The notes beneath the pieces were generated by a model. It was given only the letters and a program-made list of their open reading frames with translations. It was not told where the DNA came from and did not search any database. 38,871 nt of DNA, taken from the NCBI GenBank assembly GCA_947484275.1, contig CANKOY010000037.1, positions 1-38,871 on the forward strand, in the 5' to 3' direction. Position 1 is the stretch's first letter, and each line of letters starts with the position of its first letter. Position numbers and translations under genes: made by a program. This DNA is from Planctomycetota bacterium. GTDB lineage: Bacteria > Planctomycetota > UBA1135 > GCA-002686595. Positions 26,244 to 35,809 of this stretch are shown here, piece after piece.

Positions 26244-26699
26244 ATGACGGACTCCAAGGGTGCCGATCGCTTCCTGGCCGAGGCACTGCTCGAGGCGCGC
26301 CGTGGACTGGCTGAGGGCGGCATCCCCATCGGATCGGTGCTGGTGATCGACGGCAAGATCGTCGGCCGCGGCCACAATCGCCGCGTGCAGAAAGACAGCG
26401 CGATCCTGCACGCCGAAATGGACGCGATCGAGAACGCGGGTCGCCTCGGTGCCGCCGATTACGCGCGAGCCACTTTGTACTCCACGCTTTCTCCCTGCGA
26501 CATGTGCAGCGGCACGGCGCTCCTGTACAAAATCCCGCGCATTGTGATCGGTGAAAACCGCACGTTTCGGGGTCCGGAAGATTACATGCGCGCGCGCGGC
26601 GTCGAGTTGACGCTCGTCGACGATCCCGAGTGCAAGCGCCTGATGGACGAGTTCATTCGCGCGCGGCCTGAGCTTTGGAACGAGGACATCGGAGTTTGA
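26244..26699 (+). CDS. Cytosine deaminase, yeast FCY1-like zinc type
   Basis: 151 residues, close to the 158 of Saccharomyces cytosine deaminase and very similar along its length: GGIPIGSVLV, RGHNRRVQK, zinc-site HAE (H56, catalytic E58), STLSPCDMCSG (C85, C88), IVIGENRTF, and the C-terminal RPELWNEDIG, which in the yeast enzyme closes the active site. It deaminates cytosine to uracil and ammonia. This is unlike E. coli CodA, which belongs to the amidohydrolase superfamily. Start ATG 26244 lies 11 bases after the PreA-like stop. Together with the permease it would let cytosine enter the uracil degradation route. Confidence 0.93.
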   Translation: MTDSKGADRFLAEALLEARRGLAEGGIPIGSVLVIDGKIVGRGHNRRVQKDSAILHAEMDAIENAGRLGAADYARATLYSTLSPCDMCSGTALLYKIPRIVIGENRTFRGPEDYMRARGVELTLVDDPECKRLMDEFIRARPELWNEDIGV

Positions 26700-26707
26700 C
26701 GCCGACC

Positions 26708-28234
26708 ATGGAATCCTCCGGCCAGGACCACGGCGCGCTCACGAACCCCGACCTCGCGCCGACGACTCCCGCCCAGCGCACCTGGGGCCGCTGGCACTTT
26801 GCATCCCTGTGGGTCGGCATGGCGGTCTGCATCCCGACCTACATGCTGGCCTCCAGTCTGATCGAAGCCGGCATGAGCGCCTGGCAGGCGATCGGAACGG
26901 TCGCCCTGGGCAACGTGATCGTGTTGATCCCGATGCTGCTCAACGCCCACGCTGGAGCGCGCTATGGGATTCCCTTCCCGGTGTTCGCGCGCGCGTCCTT
27001 TGGCGTGCTCGGCGCAAACGTCCCCGCGCTGCTGCGGGCCCTCGTGGCCTGCGGTTGGTTTGGCATCCAAACTTGGCTCGGAGGTTCGGCCCTGCACCAA
27101 CTGGGCCGCGCCCTGTGGAGCGGCATCGACACGTTGCCCGCGGTCCTGCCTGATTCTCTCGGCCTGTCCACGGGTCAAGCTCTGGGATTTGGGCTGTTCT
27201 GGCTGATCAACGTGTACTTCATTTGGAACGGCACGGAGGCGATCAAGTGGCTGGAGCTCTTGGCCGCGCCTTTCCTGATCGTCGTGGGCCTCTTGCTCTT
27301 GCTCTGGGCCTGGAACGGAGCCGGGGGATTTGGGCCGATCCTCTCGCAGCCCTCGCGCTTCGCGAACAACCGCGAATTCCTGGCGGTGTTCTTTCCGTCC
27401 CTGACCGCCATGGTCGGATTCTGGGCGACGCTGTCATTGAACATTCCTGACTTCACGCGCTTCGCCAGGAGTCAAAAGGACCAGATGATCGGCCAGTCGA
27501 TCGCCCTGCCGACGATCATGACCCTGTTCGCGTTCATCGGCGTCGCGGTCACCTCGGCCACGCCGATCCTCTTCAACGGCGAGACGATCTGGGATCCCGT
27601 TGTGCTGCTCGGACGCGTCGGTGGCCCGCTCGTCACCGTGCTCGCCATGCTCGCGCTCTCGGTCGCGACGCTCTCGACAAACATCGCGGCCAACGTGGTG
27701 TCTCCGGCCAATGACTTTTCGAATCTGGCGCCGCGGCGCATCGGGTACCGCGCGGGAGGGATGATCACCGCCGTGCTCGGGATCCTGATCATGCCTTGGA
27801 AGCTCGTGGCCCTGCCGGACGCCTACATCTTCAAATGGCTGATCGGTTACTCGGCGTTGCTCGGGCCGATCGGCGGAATCCTGATCGCCGACTACTTCCT
27901 CTTGCGCAAGCGCGAACTGGACCTCGATGGCCTCTATCGGCGCGGGGGACCCTACGAATACGCACGGGGGTTCAATCCTGCGGCACTGGTGGCGCTCATC
28001 ATCGCGGTGCTGCCCTCCGCGCCTGGTTTCCTGCGAGAAATCGCTCCCGCGAGGTTCTCCGCGATCAGCGCACCATGGACGGATCTTTATCACTACGCGT
28101 GGTTCGTGGGCTTTGGCGTGGCGGCCGTCGTGTACCTGGTCCTGATGCGACTACCTGGGCGCAGTGGCGGCAATGAGCTACGGCCCGCGCACAGCCGCGG
28201 CGGCTCCGCGGGCAAGCGCTCTGACACGCACTGA
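26708..28234 (+). CDS. NCS1-family nucleobase permease
   Basis: 508 residues with about twelve membrane segments. Characteristic NCS1 stretches are visible: WVGMAVCIPTYMLASSLIEAGMSAWQA, HAGARYGIPFPVFARASFGVLGANVPALLRALVACGWFGIQTWLGG, NIPDFTRFARS and NIAANVVSPANDFSNLAPRRI. Length and layout match Mhp1/PucI/CodB-like sodium- or proton-coupled importers of cytosine, uracil, hydantoin or allantoin. Start ATG 26708 is 8 bases after the deaminase stop; an earlier in-frame ATG at 26675 would overlap that gene. Position as the last gene of the pyrimidine cluster suggests uptake of cytosine, uracil or dihydropyrimidines. Substrate inferred from context. Confidence 0.92.
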   Translation: MESSGQDHGALTNPDLAPTTPAQRTWGRWHFASLWVGMAVCIPTYMLASSLIEAGMSAWQAIGTVALGNVIVLIPMLLNAHAGARYGIPFPVFARASFGVLGANVPALLRALVACGWFGIQTWLGGSALHQLGRALWSGIDTLPAVLPDSLGLSTGQALGFGLFWLINVYFIWNGTEAIKWLELLAAPFLIVVGLLLLLWAWNGAGGFGPILSQPSRFANNREFLAVFFPSLTAMVGFWATLSLNIPDFTRFARSQKDQMIGQSIALPTIMTLFAFIGVAVTSATPILFNGETIWDPVVLLGRVGGPLVTVLAMLALSVATLSTNIAANVVSPANDFSNLAPRRIGYRAGGMITAVLGILIMPWKLVALPDAYIFKWLIGYSALLGPIGGILIADYFLLRKRELDLDGLYRRGGPYEYARGFNPAALVALIIAVLPSAPGFLREIAPARFSAISAPWTDLYHYAWFVGFGVAAVVYLVLMRLPGRSGGNELRPAHSRGGSAGKRSDTH

Positions 28235-28327
28235 ATCCGTGCTCGCGCAGGTTGCGCATTCGACTTCCCTGGCGTTTACTTGAGGGGGTCCCTGCCCGAA
28301 TCCCCTCTGAAGACAACAGTTCCGCGC

Positions 28328-29455
28328 ATGCTCTTATTTCGAAACGTCCTTTCCCTGGCCTCGGTCCCGCTCCTTTGCCTCTCGGCGGCGGCGGATGTGG
28401 TGACCCTCGAGCCCGTGCGCGACGCCACGATCTACAACGACACCGTTGGCAATCGGTCCGACGGCAAGAGTTCTGGGATGTACGGCGGACGAGCCGGCAC
28501 CAGCAGCACTTGGCCTGTGCGCCGCATCATGCTGGGCTTTGACGTTGCCTCGGCCATCCCCGTTGGCTCAGTGGTCCAGTCTGTGCAGCTCAAACTGTTC
28601 ATGTCGAAGACCGTCGTCGGCAACATGAGCTTCAACCTTCACCGGCTGACCACCGGCTGGAATGAAGGTCCCAGCGTCGGCCAGAGCGGCAATGGTGCCG
28701 TTGCATTGACCGGCGACTCGACCTGGAAGCACACGTTTTGGAACAACCAATTCTGGACGACGCCAGGCGGCGATTTCGTGGCGACGAGCAGTGCCTCCGC
28801 CACTATCGGCAACACGCAGATGTATTACACCTGGGGCTCCACCGCGACCTTGGTCAGCGATGTCCAGTCCTGGGTCGACAATCCCCTGGCCGACTTCGGT
28901 TGGATCTTGCGTGGCCCTGAAACCGGCGTCAGCGCCAAGAAATTCGAGTCGCGCGAAAGCCTGGTGGCCTTCCGCCCAAACCTGATCATCACCTTCACGC
29001 CGCCGCCGCCCACGTCGGCCTATTGCACCGCGAAGACCAACAGTCTCGCTTGTGTGCCCAGCATTGGCTTCAGCGGAACCCCAAGCGCCAGCGCGGGCTC
29101 CGGCTTCACCGTGCTTGCCTCCAACGTGATCAACAACAAGCCGGGACTCTTGATCTACACCAACGGTGGTCGCGCTGCGGCGGCGTTCCAAGCAGGCTTG
29201 CGCTGCATCAACACGCCCATCAAGCGCTCGGTACCGCTGAACTCCGGTGGCAACGCGCCGCCCAACGATTGCTCCGGGGTCTACGCCATCGACGTCAACG
29301 CTTTCGCACAGGGATTTCTGGGAGGCACGCCGGCTACATACCTCACGCTGCCAGGCACGGTGGTCAACGCGCAGTTTTGGGGCCGCGACCCAGGCTTCGC
29401 GTTTCCCAACAACTCGACGCTCTCGAACGGATTGGAGTACACGATCGGGTTCTGA
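28328..29455 (+). CDS. Secreted DNRLRE-domain protein with shared C-terminal module
   Basis: 375 residues from ATG 28328, which opens a signal peptide ([22 protein letters not shown]). Residues about 25-220 match the DNRLRE/CBM96-like surface domain: [17 protein letters not shown] near the start, [28 protein letters not shown], and [15 protein letters not shown], ending in a Pro-rich linker (PPPPT). From [16 protein letters not shown] the shared module follows, with [42 protein letters not shown] and [25 protein letters not shown]. It is probably an extracellular structural or carbohydrate-binding protein. It lies 93 bases downstream of the permease but is unlikely to belong to that operon functionally. 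Confidence 0.82.
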   Translation: MLLFRNVLSLASVPLLCLSAAADVVTLEPVRDATIYNDTVGNRSDGKSSGMYGGRAGTSSTWPVRRIMLGFDVASAIPVGSVVQSVQLKLFMSKTVVGNMSFNLHRLTTGWNEGPSVGQSGNGAVALTGDSTWKHTFWNNQFWTTPGGDFVATSSASATIGNTQMYYTWGSTATLVSDVQSWVDNPLADFGWILRGPETGVSAKKFESRESLVAFRPNLIITFTPPPPTSAYCTAKTNSLACVPSIGFSGTPSASAGSGFTVLASNVINNKPGLLIYTNGGRAAAAFQAGLRCINTPIKRSVPLNSGGNAPPNDCSGVYAIDVNAFAQGFLGGTPATYLTLPGTVVNAQFWGRDPGFAFPNNSTLSNGLEYTIGF

Positions 29456-29500
29456 GCCGCGTTTCGGAAGCGCTCAGTTGCAACTTTGTGCCGCGCCGTG

Positions 29501-29526
29501 AATGTCCTCGGCGACGCGTGGACATT
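29501..29526. terminator. Possible bidirectional hairpin between convergent genes
   Basis: AATGTCC (29501-29507) pairs with 29520-29526 across a 12-base loop in the 87-base gap between convergent genes. The stem is short and no T-run follows, so this is tentative. Confidence 0.35.
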
Positions 29527-29542
29527 TGCCGGACCTGTGGGC

Positions 29543-31510
29543 TCAGTAGCCCAACTGCTTGAGTTCCTTTTCCACCGCAAAGGACCCGGCCGCGCGCTGC
29601 CCCACGGGCGCGGCCTGAAGCATGGGCTCGGGAAGCAGCGCCCCAAGTTCCAAGACGAGTTCCGGTCGCTCGCTGGCCAGATCGCGCGTTTCTCCGGGAT
29701 CGGCCCGGAGGTCGAAGAGCTGCAGCGCGCCCGCAACTTCACACAACTTCCATTGGCCGCGCACCACGGCGCGCATTTCACGACCGGCGAGCTTCCCGTG
29801 CCGCAGTTCGCGAAAGGGCGCGGCGCCGTGTTGGATTTGTACCGACCTGTCGGACACCGCAGCGCGCAGATCGCGCCCTGGTCCCTGGTAGTTCACGCCG
29901 GCTATGGCCGCGATGGTGGCCGCCACATCGATCTGGGACACCGGTCCTTCGGCGCGCGCCAAAGATTCGCCCCGCGGCGGCAGGACAAGTAGCGGTATAC
30001 GCACGATCTCGTCGTAAACCGCGCTGCCGTGGTCGACGACTCCGTGTTCTCCGAAGGCTTCGCCGTGGTTGCTGAGGATGAAGACCCAGGTGCGCTCGAG
30101 CACCCCGCGTTCATCCAACTGGTCGAGCAAGCGGCCCAGTTCTCGGTCGAGGAACAGGATCTGCTCGTCGTAGCGGTCCACCAGTCGCGCGCGCACCGCG
30201 TGCGGCGTCTGGAGTTCCAGGGGCACCACGGGATCGAACACACTCCAGGGCCCGAACTCACCGGCCACGCCATGGAGCGGCACGTGGGGTCCGTGGGCGT
30301 CCATGAAATTGGCAAGTCCGAAAAACTGCCGCTGGCCTACGCGCTGCAGTTCATCGATGAGTCGCGTACCCACGGCTGGCGCGTCCGGATAGGTAGTCAC
30401 ATCTCTCGCGCGCAGGCTCGGCGCAAGCCGTTGGCGCAGGGCTTCGCCCAGGGGTTCCATTTCGCGCTTGGAATCCACGGGGCCAAAGCGCTCGAAGCCG
30501 CGGCCAAGTCCCTGGGCCGTGGCGAGCCAGCGATTGGCGAACACGCCAAACGTGGCCCAGCCCTTGGCCTGGATGGCCTCGGCGAGCATCGGGACTTCGG
30601 GATGGATGGCCACAGCAAGGGGATCATGCTCCTGGCGTCCCGCGAAGTCGGCGCCGTGCACGCTGGCCAGTTGTCCGCTGAGCATTGCCGCGTGTCCCGG
30701 CACGGTCCACGTGCCATTGGCGTAGGCGTCGCGGTACAAAACTGCGTCCGGGCGCTCGCGCAGGAGGCGTTCAAGTTCCGGAGTCGTGCGGCGAGCGTAG
30801 CCGTAGACCGACAGGTGATCTGCGCGAACGGTGTCGAGCACGAGGAGCAGAACGCTCGGCCCTGCCACACCCGGTTCCCCGGCGGCGTGAGCGCTCCGAG
30901 GCACCTCGAGATCGCGACCGCCGCGTGCGAAGTCCCGGGCGGAGACCGCAGCGCCCAGACATAGCAGGACCAGGGCCGTGGCTCGCGGCGACGCCCGTAG
31001 GATTGAAAGCCCCGAGAGCCAAAGGAACGTGATCCCCAGCAGCCCGAAGGTCCCGGCGTGTTGGACCATGTCCGCATGCTGGCGCGGAATCAGTCCGGCC
31101 CCCACCAGCCCGCCAAGGCGACCCGCGTGTCCTGCGCTGATCTCGAACAGCGCGCTGATGCCCACGGCCAGGGTCAAGGCCGAAGGAAGCTCCCTGCGGC
31201 CTAGAAAACCAAGGGCCAGCGCCACCGTCGCGAACGCGATCGCTGCCTGCCAACCATGGACCAGCGTCGCAGCCAAGGAGAGCCACGCCACCAGGGCGAA
31301 CCCCGCGGACGCGCGCCCCACGGCCGCTGGGATGCCGAGGGCAACCGAGGCCCCCGCCATTAGCAACGCGCACCACAGGACGTAGGCCGGAGCGGCCGGA
31401 TTGGATTGGGTCAGGGCGCGCAGCGCCTCACAAATCGCCGCTGTGACTCCGGCAGTCGCGCAGCAAAGCAGGGAATTCAACCGGTGAGAAGTCGGGGAGA
31501 AGGCGGCCAT
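29543..31510 (-). CDS. Membrane-anchored sulfatase/alkaline-phosphatase-superfamily protein
   Basis: 655 residues from ATG 31510; longer starts add a non-membrane, low-complexity extension. Residues about 12-195 hold five to six hydrophobic segments, and about 218-655 the sulfatase-like domain. That domain begins SVLLLVLDTVRADHLSVYGYARRTTPELERL with the metal aspartate D226. The nucleophile segment is GTWTVPGHAAMLSG: Thr269 occupies the position of the formylglycine cysteine of true sulfatases, and the sulfatase C-x-P-S-R motif is absent. FILSNHGEAFGEHG gives further metal ligands and GQWKLCEV...LFDLRADPGETRDLA the family ending. A threonine nucleophile points to phospho-ester or phosphoglycerol-type chemistry rather than sulfate release. 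Substrate unknown. Confidence 0.85.
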   Translation of the reverse strand: MAAFSPTSHRLNSLLCCATAGVTAAICEALRALTQSNPAAPAYVLWCALLMAGASVALGIPAAVGRASAGFALVAWLSLAATLVHGWQAAIAFATVALALGFLGRRELPSALTLAVGISALFEISAGHAGRLGGLVGAGLIPRQHADMVQHAGTFGLLGITFLWLSGLSILRASPRATALVLLCLGAAVSARDFARGGRDLEVPRSAHAAGEPGVAGPSVLLLVLDTVRADHLSVYGYARRTTPELERLLRERPDAVLYRDAYANGTWTVPGHAAMLSGQLASVHGADFAGRQEHDPLAVAIHPEVPMLAEAIQAKGWATFGVFANRWLATAQGLGRGFERFGPVDSKREMEPLGEALRQRLAPSLRARDVTTYPDAPAVGTRLIDELQRVGQRQFFGLANFMDAHGPHVPLHGVAGEFGPWSVFDPVVPLELQTPHAVRARLVDRYDEQILFLDRELGRLLDQLDERGVLERTWVFILSNHGEAFGEHGVVDHGSAVYDEIVRIPLLVLPPRGESLARAEGPVSQIDVAATIAAIAGVNYQGPGRDLRAAVSDRSVQIQHGAAPFRELRHGKLAGREMRAVVRGQWKLCEVAGALQLFDLRADPGETRDLASERPELVLELGALLPEPMLQAAPVGQRAAGSFAVEKELKQLGY

Positions 31511-31865
31511 CGCGTGTCGAGCGGAACGCGGCGCGCGTTCTTGGGCACATCCTAGCCCTGTGGAAGTCGGCAATGGGAGAGCTCCCCTGGCCACGGGGAA
31601 TCGAACAACTTGCAGCAGGCTTGCACGCGAGGCGTCGACTTCGGACGCCGCGCCGAGCACTCCCTCGGTCAGAAGTTGATCTCGAGAACACGTCGCGTCT
31701 CGTGCGCAGCTTTGGGCCAATTACCCCCGCCTTGGGCCGTTGCTTCGCCGCCGCTGCCGAGCGCCCAATTCCCGCCCGGTGGACGGCTCTGGCTTGCGTC
31801 AGCCTCCGGCCCAAGGCATAACCTCGCCCCCTAGCGAGGATTAGCTATCCTTGCCGACTTCCCCG
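31511..31865. promoter_or_regulatory. Divergent promoter region with TTGGGCC repeats
   Basis: 355 bases between the leftward sulfatase-like gene and the rightward kinase gene. TTGGGCC occurs at 31712-31718 and 31732-31738, exactly 20 bases apart, and inverted at 31808-31814. The second and third form a 10-bp perfect inverted pair (GCCTTGGGCC at 31729, its complement at 31808). A small dyad AGGAT...ATCCT lies at 31837-31851, just before the kinase start. These could be operator sites; no factor can be named. Confidence 0.35.
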
Positions 31866-33725
31866 ATGAGCACGAACCTCGACGCTGACCTGCTGCTCAA
31901 GCCGATCCCCATGGTCGAGGGCTGGAAGGTCCTCCCTCCGGTGGTCCTGTACTCCAAGATCGGACAGGGCGGAATGGGCTCGGTTTATCGCGGCCGTCAC
32001 CTCGACTTCGACATCGATGTGGCCGTCAAGTGCTTGAAGCCGTCCCTTGCGGCCGAGGACGAGCAGTTCATCGCGCGCTTCCGCCGCGAAGCCAAGCTGG
32101 CGGCGGGGTTGACCCACGAGAACCTCGTGCGCGTGTACGACTACCGCCGCGCCCACGGGATCCACTACCTGGTAATGGAGTTCGTGGACGGCGAGACCGC
32201 CCGCGAGCGCGTGCTGCGCAAGGGCGCTCTCGACGAGCAGGAGGCCGCAGCGATCGTCTACCACGCCGCGCGCGGACTGGCCAAGGCCCACCGCAACCAC
32301 GAGATCATCGTCCACCGCGACATCAAGCCGGACAACATCCTGATCTCGCGCTCGGGCGAGGTGAAGCTCGCCGACCTGGGTATCGCCAAAGCCCTAGAGC
32401 ACGACGACGGCGCCACCTTCGCCACCCAGGGCGTGATCGGCACGCCCCAATACATGGCGCCCGAACAATGGGACCGCGATCAGACCCTCGGTCCCCAGGC
32501 CGACGTGTGGTCCTTCGGCGCGACGCTGTACTTCCTGCTGACCGGCGAAAACGCGATTCGCTCGGGCACAGAACGGCAAGTCTACGTGGACGTGTGCCAG
32601 AAGACGTTCCCCGACGTGCGCGCGAAGCGGTCGGACTTGTCGGCGCCCCTGGCGGGGATTTTCAAGAAGTGCATGCACAAGGATCCCGCCAGTCGCTACG
32701 CGGATGCCGGCGAACTCGCCGATGCGCTGGCGGTTTTCGTCGGGAAGAAGCCCACTTCGCTGGTCGATGTGAGCTCGGGAGCAGAACGAACGATGCCCCT
32801 GGTGTCGCCCCCTCCGATGCCGACGATGCAGCGCATCCGCACCCACGTCGAAAGCGGCACGGGGCACGTCAGCGGTTCAACTCCGCCGCCCTCGGGCACG
32901 ATGCTCGTGCAGAAGCCGAGCCTGCGCTGGTGGTGGATCGGGGGCGGTGTGGCGGCGGCGGCATTGACTGTGGCTTTGGGCTTGCAGTTCATGAAGTCGC
33001 CCGCGAAACCGAAAGTCCCTCCGGTTGTGGCCGACACGCAGGCGCCGGTGCTGAAGCGCGAGTACCCGCGCGACGACAGCGATGTGGAATCAGCCTCCCC
33101 GCTGACCATCTCTCTCGACTTCGACGAAGAGCTTGCCTTCGCACAATTCGAGGGCAAGGACGGCAAGATCAACGGGAAGCGCGCCGAGATCCAGATGGAG
33201 GCTCCCGGCGGCGAGCGGCCCTGGAGCGTCGCCTACGACGTCGCGGACAGCGCGGGAAACCACACCACGGGCACGCTGATGTATCGCAGCAAGCTCAAGC
33301 CCAAACCCCCGACGCCGCGCATCGTCTTGGATGCGCCGACGTTGACCAACGACTTGGTCTGTGTCGGAACGGACTCGATCCAGTTCCGCGGGCGCGTGGA
33401 GAATTCGGCGGGCACGAAGCTCCTGGTCACCACCAACGGCGAGGACACCGAGTACAAGCTCGACAGCTCGGGCCGGATCGAGGTCAAGCACCCGCTTCCG
33501 CCCGACCGGCGCAGCACGATCCGGATCGAGCACGGCTCAGAAGTCAAGGAGTTCACGGTGGTGCAGGACTCGATCGATCCGACGATCGAAAGACTGCAGC
33601 CGAGCCAAGCGGGCCTGTACACGAAGGAACTCTCGGCCGACATCGTCGTGCGCGTCACCGACGCCAACCTGACGACGGTCAAGCTCGACGGCCGCGAAAT
33701 GACGGACGACGGTGACGGGAAATAA
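31866..33725 (+). CDS. Membrane Ser/Thr protein kinase (PknB-like) with extracytoplasmic beta-sandwich repeats, truncated by in-frame TAA
   Basis: 619 residues from ATG 31866; an upstream in-frame TTG at 31851 is less likely. The kinase domain (about 25-290) is complete: IGQGGMGSVYRG, VAVKCLK, HRDIKPDNIL, ADLGIAK and GTPQYMAPEQ. A Pro-rich linker, a single membrane helix (WWWIGGGVAAAALTVALGLQF, about 354-375) and an outside part of Ig-like repeats follow. The last complete motif is LTTVKLDGREM, then TAA at 33723-33725. The same frame stays open past the stop and continues the next repeat into the SUMF1-like domain, so this and the following entry look like one gene of about 3.9 kb. In the paralogous repeat downstream the matching residue is Trp. 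The kinase part could still be made and be active. Confidence 0.88.
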   Translation: MSTNLDADLLLKPIPMVEGWKVLPPVVLYSKIGQGGMGSVYRGRHLDFDIDVAVKCLKPSLAAEDEQFIARFRREAKLAAGLTHENLVRVYDYRRAHGIHYLVMEFVDGETARERVLRKGALDEQEAAAIVYHAARGLAKAHRNHEIIVHRDIKPDNILISRSGEVKLADLGIAKALEHDDGATFATQGVIGTPQYMAPEQWDRDQTLGPQADVWSFGATLYFLLTGENAIRSGTERQVYVDVCQKTFPDVRAKRSDLSAPLAGIFKKCMHKDPASRYADAGELADALAVFVGKKPTSLVDVSSGAERTMPLVSPPPMPTMQRIRTHVESGTGHVSGSTPPPSGTMLVQKPSLRWWWIGGGVAAAALTVALGLQFMKSPAKPKVPPVVADTQAPVLKREYPRDDSDVESASPLTISLDFDEELAFAQFEGKDGKINGKRAEIQMEAPGGERPWSVAYDVADSAGNHTTGTLMYRSKLKPKPPTPRIVLDAPTLTNDLVCVGTDSIQFRGRVENSAGTKLLVTTNGEDTEYKLDSSGRIEVKHPLPPDRRSTIRIEHGSEVKEFTVVQDSIDPTIERLQPSQAGLYTKELSADIVVRVTDANLTTVKLDGREMTDDGDGK

Positions 33726-33737
33726 CGCGCCGACGGT

Positions 33738-35771
33738 GTGGCCCTGAATCGCGACGGCGACAACACTTTCGAGATCGAGGCAACGGACGCGGCGAATCGC
33801 GCTCCGAAGTACCGCCTGGTGATCACGCGCGATCAACTGCAGCCGAGCTTGACCTACGCCAGTCCCGCCGAGTCCTCCGAGTTGGAGCAGGGCGCCACTG
33901 TCAAGCTGGCCCTGAGCTTCAGCGAGCCCCTGAGGTTCTTGCGCATCGACGACAAGCCCGTCGCCAAGCTCGACGGCGCCATGGCGGAGTACAGCCTCAT
34001 GGTCCCCAAGGGCGAAGGCGACCTGCAGGTGAAGTACGAGGTCTCGGACCTCGCCGGAAACGTGACCTCGAGCACGCTGAAATACAAGCGCAAGACCAAG
34101 CCCGCGCCGCCGCTGCCGGTGATCCGCCTGACCGGGCTTCCGCCCGCGGATGGCAAGCTCTACCTCAAGGATTCGTCGCTCGCCCTGCGCGGTGAGATCG
34201 ACAATCCCGGCGAGGACACTCTCGAACTTACGGTCGACGGCAAGTCCGTGGCGGCCAAGCTCACGAACGGAATCCTCAGCGCCGATCCGCAGTTGCCGAA
34301 GGACAAGACCTCGCGCGTCGTGCTCCGGTACGGCAATGCGAAGGAGGTCAGCTTCGACGTGGTCCAGGATTCGAAGGATCCGACGATCACGCCGATTTCC
34401 CCTGGTGCGGGGACGCTGCTGACGAAGGAGAAGAAGCTCGACATCACGGTGCGCGTGGAAGACGACAACCTGGATGCCGTGCTGATCGGCAGCCGCGAGA
34501 TGCAGGGCGCCGGAGATTCGACATGGCGCGCGACCGGGATGGACTTGCCCCTGGATGGTCCCAATGAGTTCGTGATCACCGCCCGCGACAGGGCCAAGCG
34601 CGAGAACACGCGCACGTTGACGATTACCCGCGACACGGTTCAACCGACGCTGCTGGCGGAGTCGCAGCCCGCCGCGGGCGCGAGCTTCGACCCGGGCGCA
34701 AAGTTCAACGCGCGCCTGGTGTTTGACGAAGCGATCGCCGCGGTGATCGTCGACGGCCTCGAGCACAGCGCCAACGGCCGCGAAGCGCGCTTCTCGGTCG
34801 ACGCTCCGAAAAACAGCGGCAACTGGAATCTCAAGGGCAGCGCCCGCGACCTCGCCGGGAACCTCGGTGCCTTCGAATTGAAGCTGAGCATCAATGCCCC
34901 GCGCCCCCCCGAGCCGGATCCGACCCCTCCTCCGCCCGTCATACCGTTCTCAGGTGGAAACACGGGCGGCGCAAGCCAACCCAGTGTCGGCTCCGACGCG
35001 CCCCAGAATTGGAAGGTCATCGAACCCGCTGCCAGCGGACGCTGGGCCAAGCGCGTGGAGGAGCCGGTGTCGAAAATCGTCTTCGTCCTGATTCCCGCGG
35101 GCGAATTCATGATGGGTTCCCCAATCGGCGAGCCCGATCGCCGCGCCGAGGAGAAGCCCCACAAGGTGATCTTGAGCAATCCCTACTATCTCGCCGAGAC
35201 GGAGACGACTCAGGCTCAGTACCGCACCAAGGTCCCGAGGTTCAACTGCGAGTTCCGCGGCGACGACTTGCCCGTGGACAGCGTGACCTGGGCGCAGGCG
35301 AAGAGCTTCGCCACATCGATCGGATGCGATCTGCCAACCGAAGCGCAGTGGGAGTACGCCTGCCGCGCGGGCACCACGGGTGCAAGCGTCTTCGGTTCAA
35401 CGATCCCAGCCGAAAAGGTCAACTTCAACGGCGCCTTCCCTTACCCGACGGGCAGCAAGTCGGGGCCCAACCGCAAGAAGACTGTTGAAGTGAAGAGCCT
35501 TGGGCCCAATCCGTTTGGGCTGTACGGTATGCCTGGGAATCTCCTGGAGTGGTGCCTCGACGTCTACAACGAGAATGCCTACTCCAGCCTGCCCGAGCGC
35601 GATCCAGTGTTCACCGGCCGCGGAGACGAACATGTTCTGCGCGGTGGCTCATGGCAGCACTCTGGCTACGCCTGCCGCTCCACAGATCGTGAAATGGCCG
35701 GGGCGAAACCTTCGACGCCATCGGTAATCGGCTTTCGCTGCGCAAAGACGTTGCCGGCGGATCCCAAGTAG
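33738..35771 (+). pseudogene. 3' portion of the kinase gene: Ig-like repeats plus SUMF1/FGE-like domain
   Basis: 677 codons in the same frame as the kinase, beginning 12 bases after its TAA. A GTG at 33738 is available but no SD is seen, so independent translation is doubtful. Residues about 1-395 are Ig-like or cadherin-like repeats (phrases such as DLAGN, LTITRDTVQPTL recur), then a Pro-rich linker, then the formylglycine-generating-enzyme-like domain (about 445-672): IPAGEFMMGSPIGEPDRRAEEKPHKV, DLPVDSVTWAQAKSFA, CDLPTEAQWEYACRAGTTG, NPFGLYGMPGNLLEWCLD, VLRGGSWQHSGYACRSTDR and IGFRCAKTL. The catalytic cysteine pair of true FGE is only partly present (one Cys after RGGSW), so sensing or binding is likelier than FGly formation. 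The well-kept frame argues for a recent lesion or read-through. Confidence 0.8.
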
Positions 35772-35809
35772 CACGCGGATTCCAAGGGTGCTGCGGAGGT
35801 GCAAAAAGA

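Noticed and set aside
29543..31510. True sulfatase with formylglycine
   Set aside because: The C-x-P-S-R signature is absent; Thr269 is in the nucleophile position.
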